In this document: positions 1 through 11,595 of the stretch, in pieces
Layout of the letters: every line of letters begins with the position of its first letter
How positions within the stretch are numbered: position 1 is the first letter of the stretch
Origin: Apostichopus californicus
Taxonomy: Eukaryota > Echinodermata > Holothuroidea > Aspidochirotida > Stichopodidae
Direction of reading: 5' to 3'
Length of the DNA stretch: 61,409 nucleotides
NCBI GenBank assembly: GCA_020650975.1
Contig: JAIPMN010185588.1
Coordinates: 1 to 61,409 of the forward strand
Program-made: the position numbers and the translations under genes
Notes under the pieces: generated by a model
Database searches by the model: none
What the model saw: only the letters and a program-made list of their open reading frames with translations
Told to the model about the DNA's origin: nothing

Positions 1-335
1 ATATATCAACAAACTCACTTAATATTAATACATGTCTCCATTGAAACAGAATCATGGAGAAGTCTGCCGCATATTCAATTATTTATAAATGTCTTAGACT
101 TGACAAAACGTGGGTTAATATCGAAAGGAAATAATCTAAAGTAGGTACTATAACTACTGGAAGGAGTTTACAGGCTACCTTCAAGAAAACTTACCATATT
201 CAAATAGAATACTTTAGTCTCTGGATATTAAAGTTAATAATAACTCAAGTTTACTGGGTCAATGGTAACCTTACTATGTACTATATGTTTGATCAAGTTT
301 AACTACTTGTTACAGCTCATTCCTTAGTTTGTATT
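1..335. repeat. Diverged direct repeat, copy 1
   Basis: This segment is repeated in the same orientation at about 1459-1793. Shared blocks include ACATGTCTCCATTGAAACAG, AAGTAGGTACT, GGAGTTTGCAGGCTAC (with substitutions) and TTACTATGTACTATATGTTT. The copies carry scattered substitutions and small gaps, so the duplication is not recent. No coding capacity is visible in either copy. Confidence 0.7.
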
Positions 336-492
336 CTTGTTTGGATCTAATGGTCTAATATGCATGTATTTGTGCAACATAATTACACTAAAAGATACAT
401 TACTTAATACAGCTTTATTGCCTGACCAAAGGTATGCAGCTCAACCATTTCACAACCTTAATGTTGATAGTTTAACTTGTAAAGACACTCAC

Positions 493-3400
493 CTAGACTC
501 TCATGCACAAAGAAAGTTATGTCATCAGTGATATTTGCCCGTTTAATTATTTTCTTGTTCACTTCCTCGAAGGACAAGTTCTGAAAGAACTCCCAATGCA
601 ATGTTGAAAGATGTACCACCTGGAGGTTAAAAAGAAAATACAAAATAATTAAACTTTCCAATCACTAGATTTATCAAGGTGAAAACTCAAGTGGTCTGTG
701 ACAACTGTTCTAACACTGTTAAGAAAAGTACCTTAATTCAAATTATCTATTGTGGCATGTACTTGAGGCTAGTATTTAGGTAGGACCATTGAAATAGTTG
801 CTGACATCATGCTATCAATGGCTTTCATTTTGTCTTAAAATAATAAGGATCTATGAATATTTAAACACCTGTATTCCCATGGCAACAGATATATTGCTTA
901 CTACTGCTGGTTTCATCTTTGGGTTTGTTGGAATGACATAGCTAACAGCACAAGACTATAAACATCATTATTCAAAGCACATTTGCTTTTATGATAGAGC
1001 CACTTGGGAGTATGTTTTGCATCTGCGGTATTCAACACAACTAGTTATTACATCACTAGTAGTACTAAGTGATTAAATTCATGTTGCCTCTCGTGAGTTT
1101 CTGAGAAAAACAAAAGTTAATTTGATTTGCAATCCCTGTATTTATAGCTCAAAAGACTTATGATATTAGATTATCTTCGCATTAACATTTGACATCAGTT
1201 TTCTTAATGCGCTGAGATGGAGAGGGCAAAATAGTTTAGGATGGTAAAGGAGAAATGGCTGTTGTTAATTACTTTACATGTTATCAAACTAAAAACATAA
1301 TGGTGTATCAAACTAATACTTAATGGTGACATATATAACATATAGCATGTAAAAGCACACAGGTTTCAGACAGAGTGATCACAATTTAAACAAAATCACT
1401 AACTCACATGCCAGGGCAGTTGTGCAGGGTGTTATACACTATTACGTTATATATATTACCATACTCACTTAATACATGTCTCCATTGAAACAGAATAATG
1501 TCATATATAAAATTATAAAAGTATTTATAAATATCTTAGCTTTACATATATTGGGTTTATATCAAAAGGAAACACTCTCAAGTAGGTACTCATATTACTG
1601 GGAGGAGTTTGCAGGCTACTTTTAAGACAGCTAACCCTATTCACATAGCATACTTTAGTCTCAGAGGATATTAAAGTTGATGATATCTCAAGTTTGAAGG
1701 TATCTAAGGTAACTACTGGTACAATGGAAGCCTTACTATGTACTATATGTTTGGTCAAGTTTAGCTACTTGTGACAAGTCATGCTTTAGTTTGTAACTTA
1801 CATATACCAATAACAATAATCCTCCTCATAATATAAACCAGACTTTATAAGTGTTCTAACTTAGTGTGGGTATGGGTTTTGTTTTGTTTGAAGTGACTCT
1901 ATTTAGTTGTAATGAGACATTCACTTATTAATTAAATGTATTGTTTAAGAACCTGTCATACATTTTACTGCCTATTTTTTTTTGCGGAAGTGATGCTGGC
2001 AATACAGGAGTGTGGCCACACTGGAAAGACGGATGACTACCCTTACCTGCCACCCAACACTATAACACACTGACAAATTAGAAGGGATCAAGTCATCTGA
2101 ATATATTTTTCATCAATTTATGAAGCATACACAAAACAGACAATTGGAACCAGTTTATTAACTATATACATAGGTCTCTTTGTGTACATTTACACATTTA
2201 CAATACAATGTATGGCATGCAGTGAATAATATGGTGTATGTTAGATTGAGGCCTTTATCTTAAGGAGTTTGTTGATCAAGCAAATTTAAAAACAATTACT
2301 GCTTCACCAGGAGTCGGCAGTGACAAAATAACTTTCTACGCAAACTCAAAGCTAATACAAGTACAGCCCAGCTTACCAGTTCTGCTATATAAACTAATTA
2401 TACACTAACCATTACCAACAGCATATTGTAAACCTTTCTGTGCAAGATCTAGATCATGGGACTCCCAAAGAACGTCTCAAGACTGATTAATCCACTTGTA
2501 CCTAATAAGGAGATAAAGAAAAATGCAATAAGAATCAGTTGTACCTAATTACATATTGATAATATCAGAACTACAGTAGATATGTCTTAATGTATGTATG
2601 TATGTATATCTGATCTTCCCGCAAGCAGGAACTCGCGAAAGAAGCCATGAAGGCTTATAGACTCGCAAGCTGACCGAAGCCAATCTCTCGGCACACATCC
2701 ATTTAATGTAAACAATTAAACCCCTTGTTATAGAGTTTGTCTTTTTATTTTACTCAACAAATATTATAATACTCACAGATATTTAAGCTAAGCTACAGTA
2801 ATGCTAATATGACTTTGTGTCCCTGAAACAACTCAATACTTGCAAATCCGTTAATTTTATTGTATGAAGCCTTTACTTTTCAAGTTGAATAATTGTTGAC
2901 AAGTTATCCATAAACAAAACAATAGGCTTTAGTATCGTACTTTTAACATGTTTGGTGCTGCTGGCCAATGAAGTTGTTAATCTTTGTTTCAAAATCACAT
3001 TTCTAAGTTCTTTACTTTTAAGCCAAGCAAAGTTAGGCGTAATTACTGACCAGTCTGGGATGCTTTTATCAAACAATCGGAATACCAGTGTAAAGCAGAG
3101 GCTACTCTTATAAACAATTTATGATTTCTTTGTTTTCACAACTGTCCCAGTAACTTCATTTCTATCTTTGCCTGTGGACATAAACCTCAGACCCCTCACC
3201 CTTTCCCAAACATACACTTATAACTGAATAACTGAATTGCAGAATAACTTTAAGAACATAAAAAGAATACACGATGTATGAAGGATTTCAGATGACATAA
3301 CATAGCCTACTATAGCTTGTCATATTGTGTTTTATGATCTTCTGTGACAGAATCATAAACTGTTGCTTGTCATAGTGCAATACTCAATACCTATCATTAT

Positions 3401-4054
3401 CCATGACAACTACTGAATATGATGGGATGGGTGAACCTTGTCATAAAATACATAATATCAAATTAACCAGGAAACGGTGAAAATAAAAAGCATTCATTAG
3501 TATTAGATGCTCACACACGCATGACTCTGTTTCATAATGAACAAATGGATGCCAGATGAACATTAAAGTCAGATTTGAAAGATTATAGATCACTTGGCTA
3601 TAATATAAAAATCACATTTCCTCCTCTTGAACTCACAGCTATGGTATTATTTGTAGAGATGATGCTACCGACAATTATTCAAACATTGGAAAAAAGAGAT
3701 TTCACAGAATCCCACAGTCTAAGACACAACATTTTGAAGTATCCTAACTTAGATGGTTCATATGCTATGTCTTGGTTTGCAATGATTGGATATCATGGGT
3801 TAGTGGTGGGGTTGGGGTATGCTGGATGAGGTACTTTCCAGTGGTGAAATTTCCCTTGAGGGATCATCTGATAAATTATCGAGTAAAAGTATCAATAACT
3901 TAAACACTTCCATTCTCATGGATGATGGGGAAGGGTGGGTGGGTTTGGTAAGAATCAGGTGGTGGACCATGCAATCATTACCCTGCTCATGTTTACTGTT
4001 CGGTGTACACACTTCTTTCAAGAGCTGTAATCTGCACATTAAACTGGCCAATCC
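493..4054 (-). CDS. Unidentified multi-exon gene, internal part, with one in-frame TGA
   Basis: Six exons can be chained on the minus strand: 4054-3982, 3054-2877, 2501-2410, 1438-1408, 941-869 and 619-493. Each has AG before it and GT after it, and the phases agree at all five junctions (1, 2, 1, 2, 0), which is unlikely by chance. The clearest exon, 619-493, has acceptor CCTCCAG and donor GTGAGT and encodes VVHLSTLHWEFFQNLSFEEV followed by an acidic and aromatic stretch. Exon 941-869 contains YVIPTNPKMKPAVVSN and exon 2501-2410 contains LWESHDLDLAQKGLQY. The chained product is about 190 residues with no signal peptide or membrane segment; both ends of the gene lie outside what I could resolve. 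Exon 2501-2410 has an in-frame TGA eight codons in, between QS and DVLWES; a CGA-to-TGA change would explain it. The gene may be a unitary pseudogene or carry a sequence error. I do not recognise the family. The 31-bp exon and the acceptor at 3054 are the weakest pieces. Confidence 0.5.
1459..1793. repeat. Diverged direct repeat, copy 2
   Basis: Second copy of the segment at 1-335, about 1.46 kb downstream in the same orientation. It sits in the intron between the exons at 2501-2410 and 1438-1408 of the unidentified minus-strand gene. It is probably an interspersed repeat or a local duplication. Confidence 0.7.
2583..2700. repeat. Possible SINE-like unit after a TATG microsatellite
   Basis: A short TGTATGTATGTATG run is followed by about 100 bp that is distinctly GC-richer than its surroundings and contains repeated ACTCGC and GAAGCC words. 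The contrast suggests an interspersed repeat, but no tRNA A or B box, tail or target duplication was recognised. Confidence 0.3.
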
Positions 4055-5030
4055 CTAAACAGGCTGATATAGGATTAAATAATTGAAGTTCACCTGGTGA
4101 TGAGATAAAACAAAATCTGGTCTTGAGTTATAATGTTATTTATTCATATAAAATGTCATCACCCAGTCTGCAAGTTCTTATGCGAATGCTATCATTTAAT
4201 ATTTTAAAATATATAGAATAACACAGATATTTTTACCCAAAAAATATGGTATGCTGCTGTAGTTGCAAAATAAATTTCAAAATAAACGTAGTAGAAGATG
4301 AGGGATTTCGTCTGATGTATAGAAATGATATTAACCACTCAATTATAATTTTAATTATATTGAAAAGAAACCAATGCAACTAAACTACAAATCTATAGAC
4401 TGTACAAGATAAATTAAAGGTCTCATCATGCTTCTCACAGTGAATATACAGCTTTACTCATACCAAAATAATTGAAATGTAAACAAACATTAATTTGAAA
4501 TTGAGACAATCATTGAATCTTCAGTCAAACTTTAAGTAATACTGCTAGCAATTCACAGTATGGTTATCTTCAATTGAGAGACAAGAGTCATAATTATATA
4601 TGCAGCCCTGAACATAAAATGGAGCCTGAAGAAAAAAATTGATGAAGGATTCTGGGCACATAATTTAGGAACCAATGCATCACTGTACTGTCTATGGTTT
4701 GATGAACATGTAGGATTTCTGAAATGCTAACATTGTACTATACTTGATTGAGTTAAAGTACATATTTTACTATCTGCTGAGTTTTGATAATACTATTTCA
4801 TAAATAAATTTGATGTGATGGGGGGGGGGAGATGGATGGGGGGGGGGGCTACAGTTGTCAGCTCAGTGCCCAGTGAAATATGCGATAACAAATCATATAC
4901 TTTAACTTAGGATAAACAAAGGCTAAAAAAGTGGGTCTGGTGACACAACTATGCATGGAACTGTGCCTGGCTCTCAATGTTACTGGTTTTGTGTACACCT
5001 TACATGAATAATGCTTCTTTAGCCTCACAG

Positions 5031-5132
5031 GATGTGATTGGGAATATTAGAACTGGTGTTCGACAGTTTGTCATGACTTTAGAGAAAAATATCCAAGAAT
5101 TAAAGAAGAAGCAAACCCACCCATCATTTTAG
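5031..5132 (+). CDS. Possible terminal exon encoding a basic helical tail
   Basis: A good acceptor (TTCTTTAGCCTCACAG) precedes 33 codons ending in TAG. The peptide begins DVIGNIRTGVRQFVMTLEKN and continues into a lysine- and glutamate-rich helix, typical of the C-terminal coiled-coil tail of a cytoplasmic protein. No upstream plus-strand exon was found, and the neighbouring exons of the unidentified gene are on the other strand, so this may be the end of a separate gene or a retained fragment. Not identified. Confidence 0.35.
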   Translation, partial: DVIGNIRTGVRQFVMTLEKNIQELKKKQTHPSF

Positions 5133-6060
5133 CTGATCAATATATGACATACATTGCTTAGATGAATACCAAAGGTGTATGTGATTTGTATTTACTGTTC
5201 AATTACGTATCACCTCATATGTCCAATATTTAAGCAAATGCTTACAACAGTCGTCTCTTCTGTACTACAGTAAATTAACATCATAACAAACAAACAATCT
5301 ACATTGAATATCAAGATTATTTCCATAGTTGTGTGACCTATATGTGACCTACCTAAATTAATCGAGGTGTTGCTTTTTCTTGTTTGATGGAGTCTTCATT
5401 ACAAGTACCTCTTACACATAGATACACAATACAGAATGGGTTTACTACTTGGATGTTTCCACAGCATTATGGAATATCTGGAGTGGTATTTTAATTTTTT
5501 GTTTTGATTCGAAGAAAATAAATACCTCAACAGAAGACATTTTTGTAAGTAACTCAAGCTACTTTTATACAAAAACAACAATTTTTCTTCCAGTCTTAAC
5601 ATTCTGTGAGCGTCTAGGAGACCATATTAATATGAGTCTCTAAGATACTTTTATGCAACTTGGCAGATGGTGAAATGTACCAGGCAGCTATTGTGCTATG
5701 GCCAGCTCACTACAAACATACCAAGTACTGGATAAATCCAGCAAAAATCCAATCATTTTAATATCTTAAAGGAGAAATAAACTCTGAGTGTTGCAGTGTA
5801 CATGCAGTAGGGATAATTTTCTAATTCCATTTGTTGAAATAATTAAGCAAAATAAAGTTTCCCTGAATTTTACTCGAATTTCCCAATTCTTTTCTTAGCC
5901 ATTTGATTCACGGCAATTTGGTTATTTTAAGGATTGAGGGCGCTTCAAAAGTGACGTAGGTGAGCCACTTCGTAACTTAAAAACAATGAAGCTTTGTATA
6001 CGAGTTATAGTCTATTCATACTATGTTCGAGCATCTCGCTTAGCTTATTTCGCCGGTTAA

Positions 6061-6200
6061 AATGCATAAATGTTAAGCCTTTGGTTGTGTTAACCGAAGA
6101 TTGGAAGATGGAGCAGGAAAAGGAAAAAGATATTTCGTTATTCCAGATGGAATAAAGTATCCGGAAAAGAGGGATCTTTCACTGAGGTGGCTGAACAAAT
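6061..6200 (+). pseudogene. Truncated THAP-type zinc finger, N-terminal half
   Basis: From ATG at 6061 the frame reads MHKC, TAA, AFGCVNRR, then a glycine- and lysine-rich stretch with RYFVIPDG and SLRWLNK. The C-x4-C start, the following NRR, the aromatic-proline segment and the arginine-tryptophan-leucine motif about 40 residues later match the first half of a THAP C2CH DNA-binding domain. The TAA lies directly after the first cysteine, and the second Cys-x2-His pair is not found, so the domain is broken at both ends. THAP domains occur in P-element-type transposases and in host regulators; which of these it came from cannot be told. Confidence 0.45.
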
Positions 6201-6429
6201 TCTCCTTCTCGCTTTCCAATGGCGAACAGAGCGCACACAGACACCATTCTTCGCAGTGGCTCGCGGAACTGGTACTCGTATCAGCAACGGAATTTGAGCC
6301 AACATCACCAACAGTCGCGGACTGTGATTCCTTGCACAACTCCTCCTCTCGATGTCTCAGTTCTTCCTCTGAATATTCTGGCTCGAAAAGATACGATTCC
6401 AATCCAAAGGCTTCCATTTTCTTTGTCAA
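6190..6429 (-). pseudogene. P2X7-receptor C-terminal-like domain fragment
   Basis: The minus frame from 6429 encodes MEAFGLESYLFEPEYSEEEL (after MTKK), a serine- and glutamate-rich linker, then EEWCLCALCSPLESEKE. This is the layout of the cysteine-rich C-terminal ballast domain of P2X7 receptors, which in marine invertebrates is often found outside channels: an aromatic-EPEY-S/TEEEL entry, then W-C-x-C-x2-C and an acidic residue. The later cysteine pair of that domain is absent. The reading continues as antisense of the THAP fragment with no obvious meaning, so the unit appears truncated there. Mature function unlikely. Confidence 0.45.
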
Positions 6430-7001
6430 GATATTTGCTCGACAGTAAATGATTTAACTTTTGGAGTGCAATGGTGGATGTAAGTAACGCTAGGGTTGAA
6501 TATGCGGTGAAAGTAATCTAAACACGGTAAAATCAAATCGTTGAAAAGATCCCAAAATGTATATTTCTACTGATACTCGTTACAATAATACATTTTACAT
6601 ACTTTTTAAGCATTTTTTACAGATCAATAAAGACAAAAGATATTTTTTGATCGATATTTGTATTCATTACTATTGTTGAAAGTACAATTCTAATTATTTT
6701 AGGGATTGGCAACTATGTTTTCTTGAAATACGCCTATTGGCTCGGTTTCGTCACGATACATCCGGGAACTGGCTCAATTCAAACAAAATGGCGCGACACA
6801 TGAACTACTTTCAAATCGTTTTTTCATCTCAAAGAAGGGATTTGTATGCTTTTCTATTGCTTTTACTGGAAAGACCATCCGTCAAAACGTAAGAATGGAT
6901 GCAAAAAAATGCTAGGGTCCTTTCAACAAGGACCAATTCTGTCAGTTATATTTAGTGTTGTTTTTTAAAGCTTAGGCTATTGTTCAAAAGCAGATTATGT
7001 G

Positions 7002-7114
7002 TAGTGCTAACTTGTGGTCGAGTAATCCCAAGTTAGATTTTAAGGGCGATTAATCAAACTTCCAAAGTGTAATCGCGACAACTGGCGATTAATCGATTAT
7101 GACTATCAGCACTA
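7002..7114. mobile_element. Short MITE-like inverted-repeat element
   Basis: The ends TAGTGCT at 7002-7008 and AGCACTA at 7108-7114 are inverted copies, and subterminal stretches rich in TAATC and CGATTA also mirror each other imperfectly. The 113-bp unit has no coding capacity. Similar TAATCG-rich ends recur at 27.9 and 29.4 kb. A clear target-site duplication was not seen. Confidence 0.4.
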
Positions 7115-8946
7115 ATACATGGACATCCACACAAAAAAAAAAACATCCAGAGGAATTAAAGTACACTTAAAATTCAATTACTAGGTCAAAAGTATTTTCC
7201 AGTATACCATCCAAATTGAATAAGATTGTCTGGTGTCTGCTGAAAGTGGCATAGAAAGGTGTGATGCATCAACATAAATGAGCTCCTAAAGGAATATTCA
7301 ACTTTACACAACAATAGCTTGGGCTTGATTTAGATATTTTTTGAAAAGTTGCACCTCTCTTTCACTGTTGAGAACAGGATTTCATTTAAATTTCCACTTT
7401 GGAGGTCGTCAGGAGATATGTGTATCTATTTTTAGTGGGTCAGTTTTGTTAGATGGGTATTTTTAAATTATGTTTATGTATTTAATAACACTAGGCCACT
7501 GGAGACCGCATTGGCTACATTGACCTAGTTAAACCACTCTCTGGGGGTATATCACCAGATTTTAGATCTCCAAAGGTTTACAGAATACTGGGTCTAGCTG
7601 GTCAATAGCTATCCAATTTGGTAGGTCCTTTTCACAAATTTTGCCAGATGAAGCCATATGTTACCTTCGTAGATCGCCTCTCAAGTCGGTGAACATCATA
7701 TCAATTTAGAGACCGACTAGCTCTGTATATACTGAGATAAGTAGGAAGTATTTCCAATTGTGTTATCTGTTTGTATTGGCTGGGCCTACAAAGATTCTGC
7801 AAATCTCTCCAAAGCTTCAGTATTCTCACATACTGTAGTGTTTGCCACTGTTTGGAACCTGCTAGCCGTTTTTGAGCACACCAGGACATGTCAGTATAGA
7901 AATACTCTGTGGAATATATATCTGAACCCTAGCGGGGTCCAGGGGGCTTTGGAAGCTGTAACGTCTCTGAGACATCCTGTCCTCTTTTACTGAGTTTAAA
8001 TCATGTAAATACATGTCAAACGGAAAAATAAAATGTTTACAAAGTATTTTCTAATCCCTGGTTGGAGTCCTGTGGACTTCAACTGAGACAATTTCATTTT
8101 TATATTTAATGTTATCTGATATACTATTCAAAGGAATAACAATTCACTGGAATTAAACGCCTAAGCGGGAGTCCAGGGGCAATTCCCAGAAGCTGTAGCA
8201 TTTGAGAAATGTTTTGTTTTTCTTCCCATTTTGATTTTCCATTGGTTGGGCTAAGTGCTGATCCATTACTCCCCCCTCCCACCCAATATAGACACCAGTG
8301 CTAGCATATGTGTTGAATGCCCTCTAAATGTTGATATACTGTATGTTTATTTTGAACAGTATTTAACTATCAAATATGCAAAGACATGTTATCATGACAT
8401 GATATCGATAAAGCGTAACAAGGAAATTTAACCTTCTCAGCCATGCTTGCCCCCTTGCCACCCTCCCACCCACTCCCCCCCCCACCCCAACCAGTTCAGT
8501 CGGCTCCGGTATAAACAAAGCAACACACATAAGGCAAATAAGAAAGCATTGAGATTAATTTCTTTAACTTTCTGGCTTAAGTTGATTGTTGTAGTAGTAA
8601 TCTTCTGGACATATTGTTTGCATATTACCCTCACTTACTATGTGTTCAACCAATTGACACCACATAGAGAATTAAACAATACTGAGTTCATCATTGTGTA
8701 AGGCAATATACTATCTGGTTATGAATGTTAATTCAATTCAAAGAAAGAGAACAGTTATAGCAGGAAATTTGTTATCTGCCATGTTCTATTTGTAGGGCTA
8801 TGTGACAAAAGTTACTTCATTTAGAAGCCACAATATTTGGAATGGTATTTTAAGTTCGCTTTCAGATTATTGCAATGAATCAAATAAATACCCACTATTA
8901 GGCAGTTTGGTAAATCCAGATACAACAAACAAGCAAACTTCCTTAC

Positions 8947-8985
8947 CATTCCTGTGTCATGCTGTGCGTCAAGAAGTGTGTGATA
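8947..8985 (-). CDS. Possible isolated small exon
   Basis: Thirteen codons (YHTLLDAQHDTGM) lie between an AG acceptor with TTCTGTCAG and a strong GTAAGG donor on the minus strand, phase 0 at both ends. It could be an upstream exon of the unidentified minus-strand gene at 0.5-4.1 kb, whose exon at 4054 also starts in phase 0, but nothing links them directly. The opposite strand has an unrelated 113-codon frame with no recognised domain. Confidence 0.22.
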
Positions 8986-9377
8986 CTGACAGAAGCTTGA
9001 TAGGTTCATATCTAGGTCCTGATCTCCTCTATCCAATAGTCTCTGTCTTCCTCTTCACTAGAGAGTTTCTTCCTATGGTTGAATTATTACATCATGGAGC
9101 CGTTCGAGCCTCAGTGACATCTAAAACAAAAGTGAAACAATAACAATCATATTACTTATTCAGATATATTCACTGGCAAATGACTCTAGAAAACAAGAGC
9201 TCAATTTACAAGGGAGCAGCACTGTCCTAAAATTGTTAGGTGGTCCGATGTACACACACAATATTATTGCCAAAAATATCACAAATCCACCGTTGGTCCT
9301 TTTGAGAACCTGTTGAGGACCAGGTGACTGATATGAGCAAGAGTTGGCTTTTTTTACAGAACTCACAGAATCATCTT

Positions 9378-9745
9378 AACTGTACTTATTAATAATTTTA
9401 ACTAAACCAAACGAACCTTGATCTCTAATTACTTCGCACACAAAGGTTGCAGAGGAGTCAACTTATGGACAATTTAGTTCGGAATATGGCCACGAAAATT
9501 CAATTAATCAACTTAAAAGAAACTAATACAGGTCACTGGAGGTCAACCTGAGATCAAAGGTCACTCAAATGCTTGATGGACATTTTTTTCTCAAGTAATT
9601 GCACAAATACTAGTTTGTGACCCCTAATTGACCTTTATTGACCTTGGACAACATGACCGTTATGTTTGGAAACGATCCCTGACCCCTTTTACAACTACTC
9701 CCAAAATATCAACTATGTCGGAACCTGTCAGTGGGAGTTTCACAA
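9378..9745 (+). repeat. Diverged direct repeat flanking the motif field, left copy
   Basis: This copy shares long stretches with 17086-17452: AACTGTACTTATT, TTCGCACAC, ATGGCCACGAAAATTCAA, AGGTCAACCTGAG, CGTTATGTTTGGAAA and ACTACTCCCAAAATATCAAC. Both copies are rich in TGACCT/AGGTCA words, including two spaced by one base, and a weaker internal duplicate lies at about 9776-9900. There is no open frame. Confidence 0.7.
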
Positions 9746-11595
9746 GTTATTACAAACCAAAAAAGAATTTTGATCCATAATGACCTTTTGTGACCTTGGA
9801 TCACATAACGGTTATTTCGGAAACCGTGCCCCTACTACATTTACAACGTGTCCCACTATATCAGCCATGTCAGACTTTGTGACTAGAAGTTGTTGCAAAA
9901 ATTAGCATAAGTTGGCAGTTTTTTGCATATAAGCAACCTTGAATGACCTTGGATGCCCTGATGGTTTTTATCAAAAATGTTCCCCTTGATGATGTGAAAT
10001 CTGTCCTCCAATCTGTGCTCCAATATACACACACAGTGGTATTGCTAATAAGGTATGGTCATTTTCACAATCAGTGGTGTAACTTTCAATATTGGTACTT
10101 ATTGCTTTGTAACTCAGTGACCAAATACCAGAATTCTTAGATTTTTTGCCATTTGACCATCCTAAGTGAAGTCTACCTTGGGTAGCTTAACGAACTTTCT
10201 CGGTTTCTTCAGGTAGATTTGATGGCCATAAATATGCTTAAAATATGCTAGTTCAGCTGTACACTCTCAACTACACTGTTTTTGTCAGAGCCTGTACTTT
10301 TTGGCGGAAGGTATTTTCCAGTTCTTATTTGGTTGATATTATGGACAAGTGTCCAAGCTAAAATGCTATTGTGTTCCCCAGGTTTCCTTCCTTTCCTTCT
10401 CGAATTTTGTTAAGGTCCGGTGGCTAGATTTTGTCGTTTCGGAGGTGACATTTTCCGTTAACAATTGGTACCTAAGTTTGACTGCAACTAAGTTCTAGTT
10501 AAGCAGTGTAAATTTTGTTAAGTAAGGTTGCATTATTACAATAACTAATGTGTCTAATATCTGGGCCCTAAAATATTTTTCATTTGGAATTCTTAAACAA
10601 ATTGCGTACATTTCAAATTTAATGTTAACTGTTCCGTTAACTTTTCCGTCACCTCCGAAACAAAGCATTCTTCAGCCCAAGTTTTATGTAAACAATAGTA
10701 TAGCCATAATGAACTTATTAAAATATACCTCACCCCCTAACGTAATATCTGAGTAAAAGTTGTGACAACATGACCAGTCGTTTTAATTTCTTTACTTTCT
10801 TTAACTTTCCGTTAAAATGCGTCACCTCCGAAACACCTTGTCACCTCCGAAACAGGTAAGTTGGAATATGTGATCCCTACTTATCCAATAAACATCTTCC
10901 TTGGCTAAAACTCATATTATAGTAATTCTGTAGAGGTGTAGCAACAAGTATGATAATATCTTTTAAAAGGTCCTTTATTAAGTATGTTAAATTTGAATTA
11001 AACTGTAAATTAATGTTTCGGAGATGACACAATATTGTTAACACTACATTTTTACATTTCTGCTGTTTGTGTACCATCATTTGCTAATGGATGACTTGAT
11101 CTCCCTTAGAAAACACTATAACAAACTGAAGAAAGTATTACTGAAACTCTCACATGCACAGTTGATGAATAAATTACAAATATGTGTTTTTTGCCACTTT
11201 TTCCCCTTTCTGGACAAGAGATAGCGTACCATTGCTTACATTAGTGCTATTAATATACTGGGCCATTCTCTGGAAATGAAACTGGCATGAAAAAACTAAA
11301 GTGTTCATCAGGACCAAATGTTATATTTTTTTGTTTGAGAGGGATACCTCAAGTTTTCTATTTCATTTTTTTTTCATTAAAATTACAACCATTACATATT
11401 AATTTGCATAAATTTGCATTAGTGTAAGTTTTAGCCAAAATTTGTAGTTTTTAACTGTATATTTGTTTGTTCTACATAAGTATCTAGAAATAATATTTCA
11501 GCTATCAACTATCACATGGAGGCAGTTGTACATGGGTTAAATTATTTCATCTTCAATTCTTTGTTAATAATGGGTGCTAATGAGCATAATTTGAT

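Noticed and set aside
6101-6452. Long overlapping plus-strand frames beyond the THAP start as one protein
   Set aside because: The downstream part is antisense to the P2X7-C-like frame and lacks the second zinc-binding pair of a THAP domain.
8802-9143. 113-codon plus-strand frame as a gene
   Set aside because: No recognised domain or splice context; the minus strand has a better small exon in the same place.
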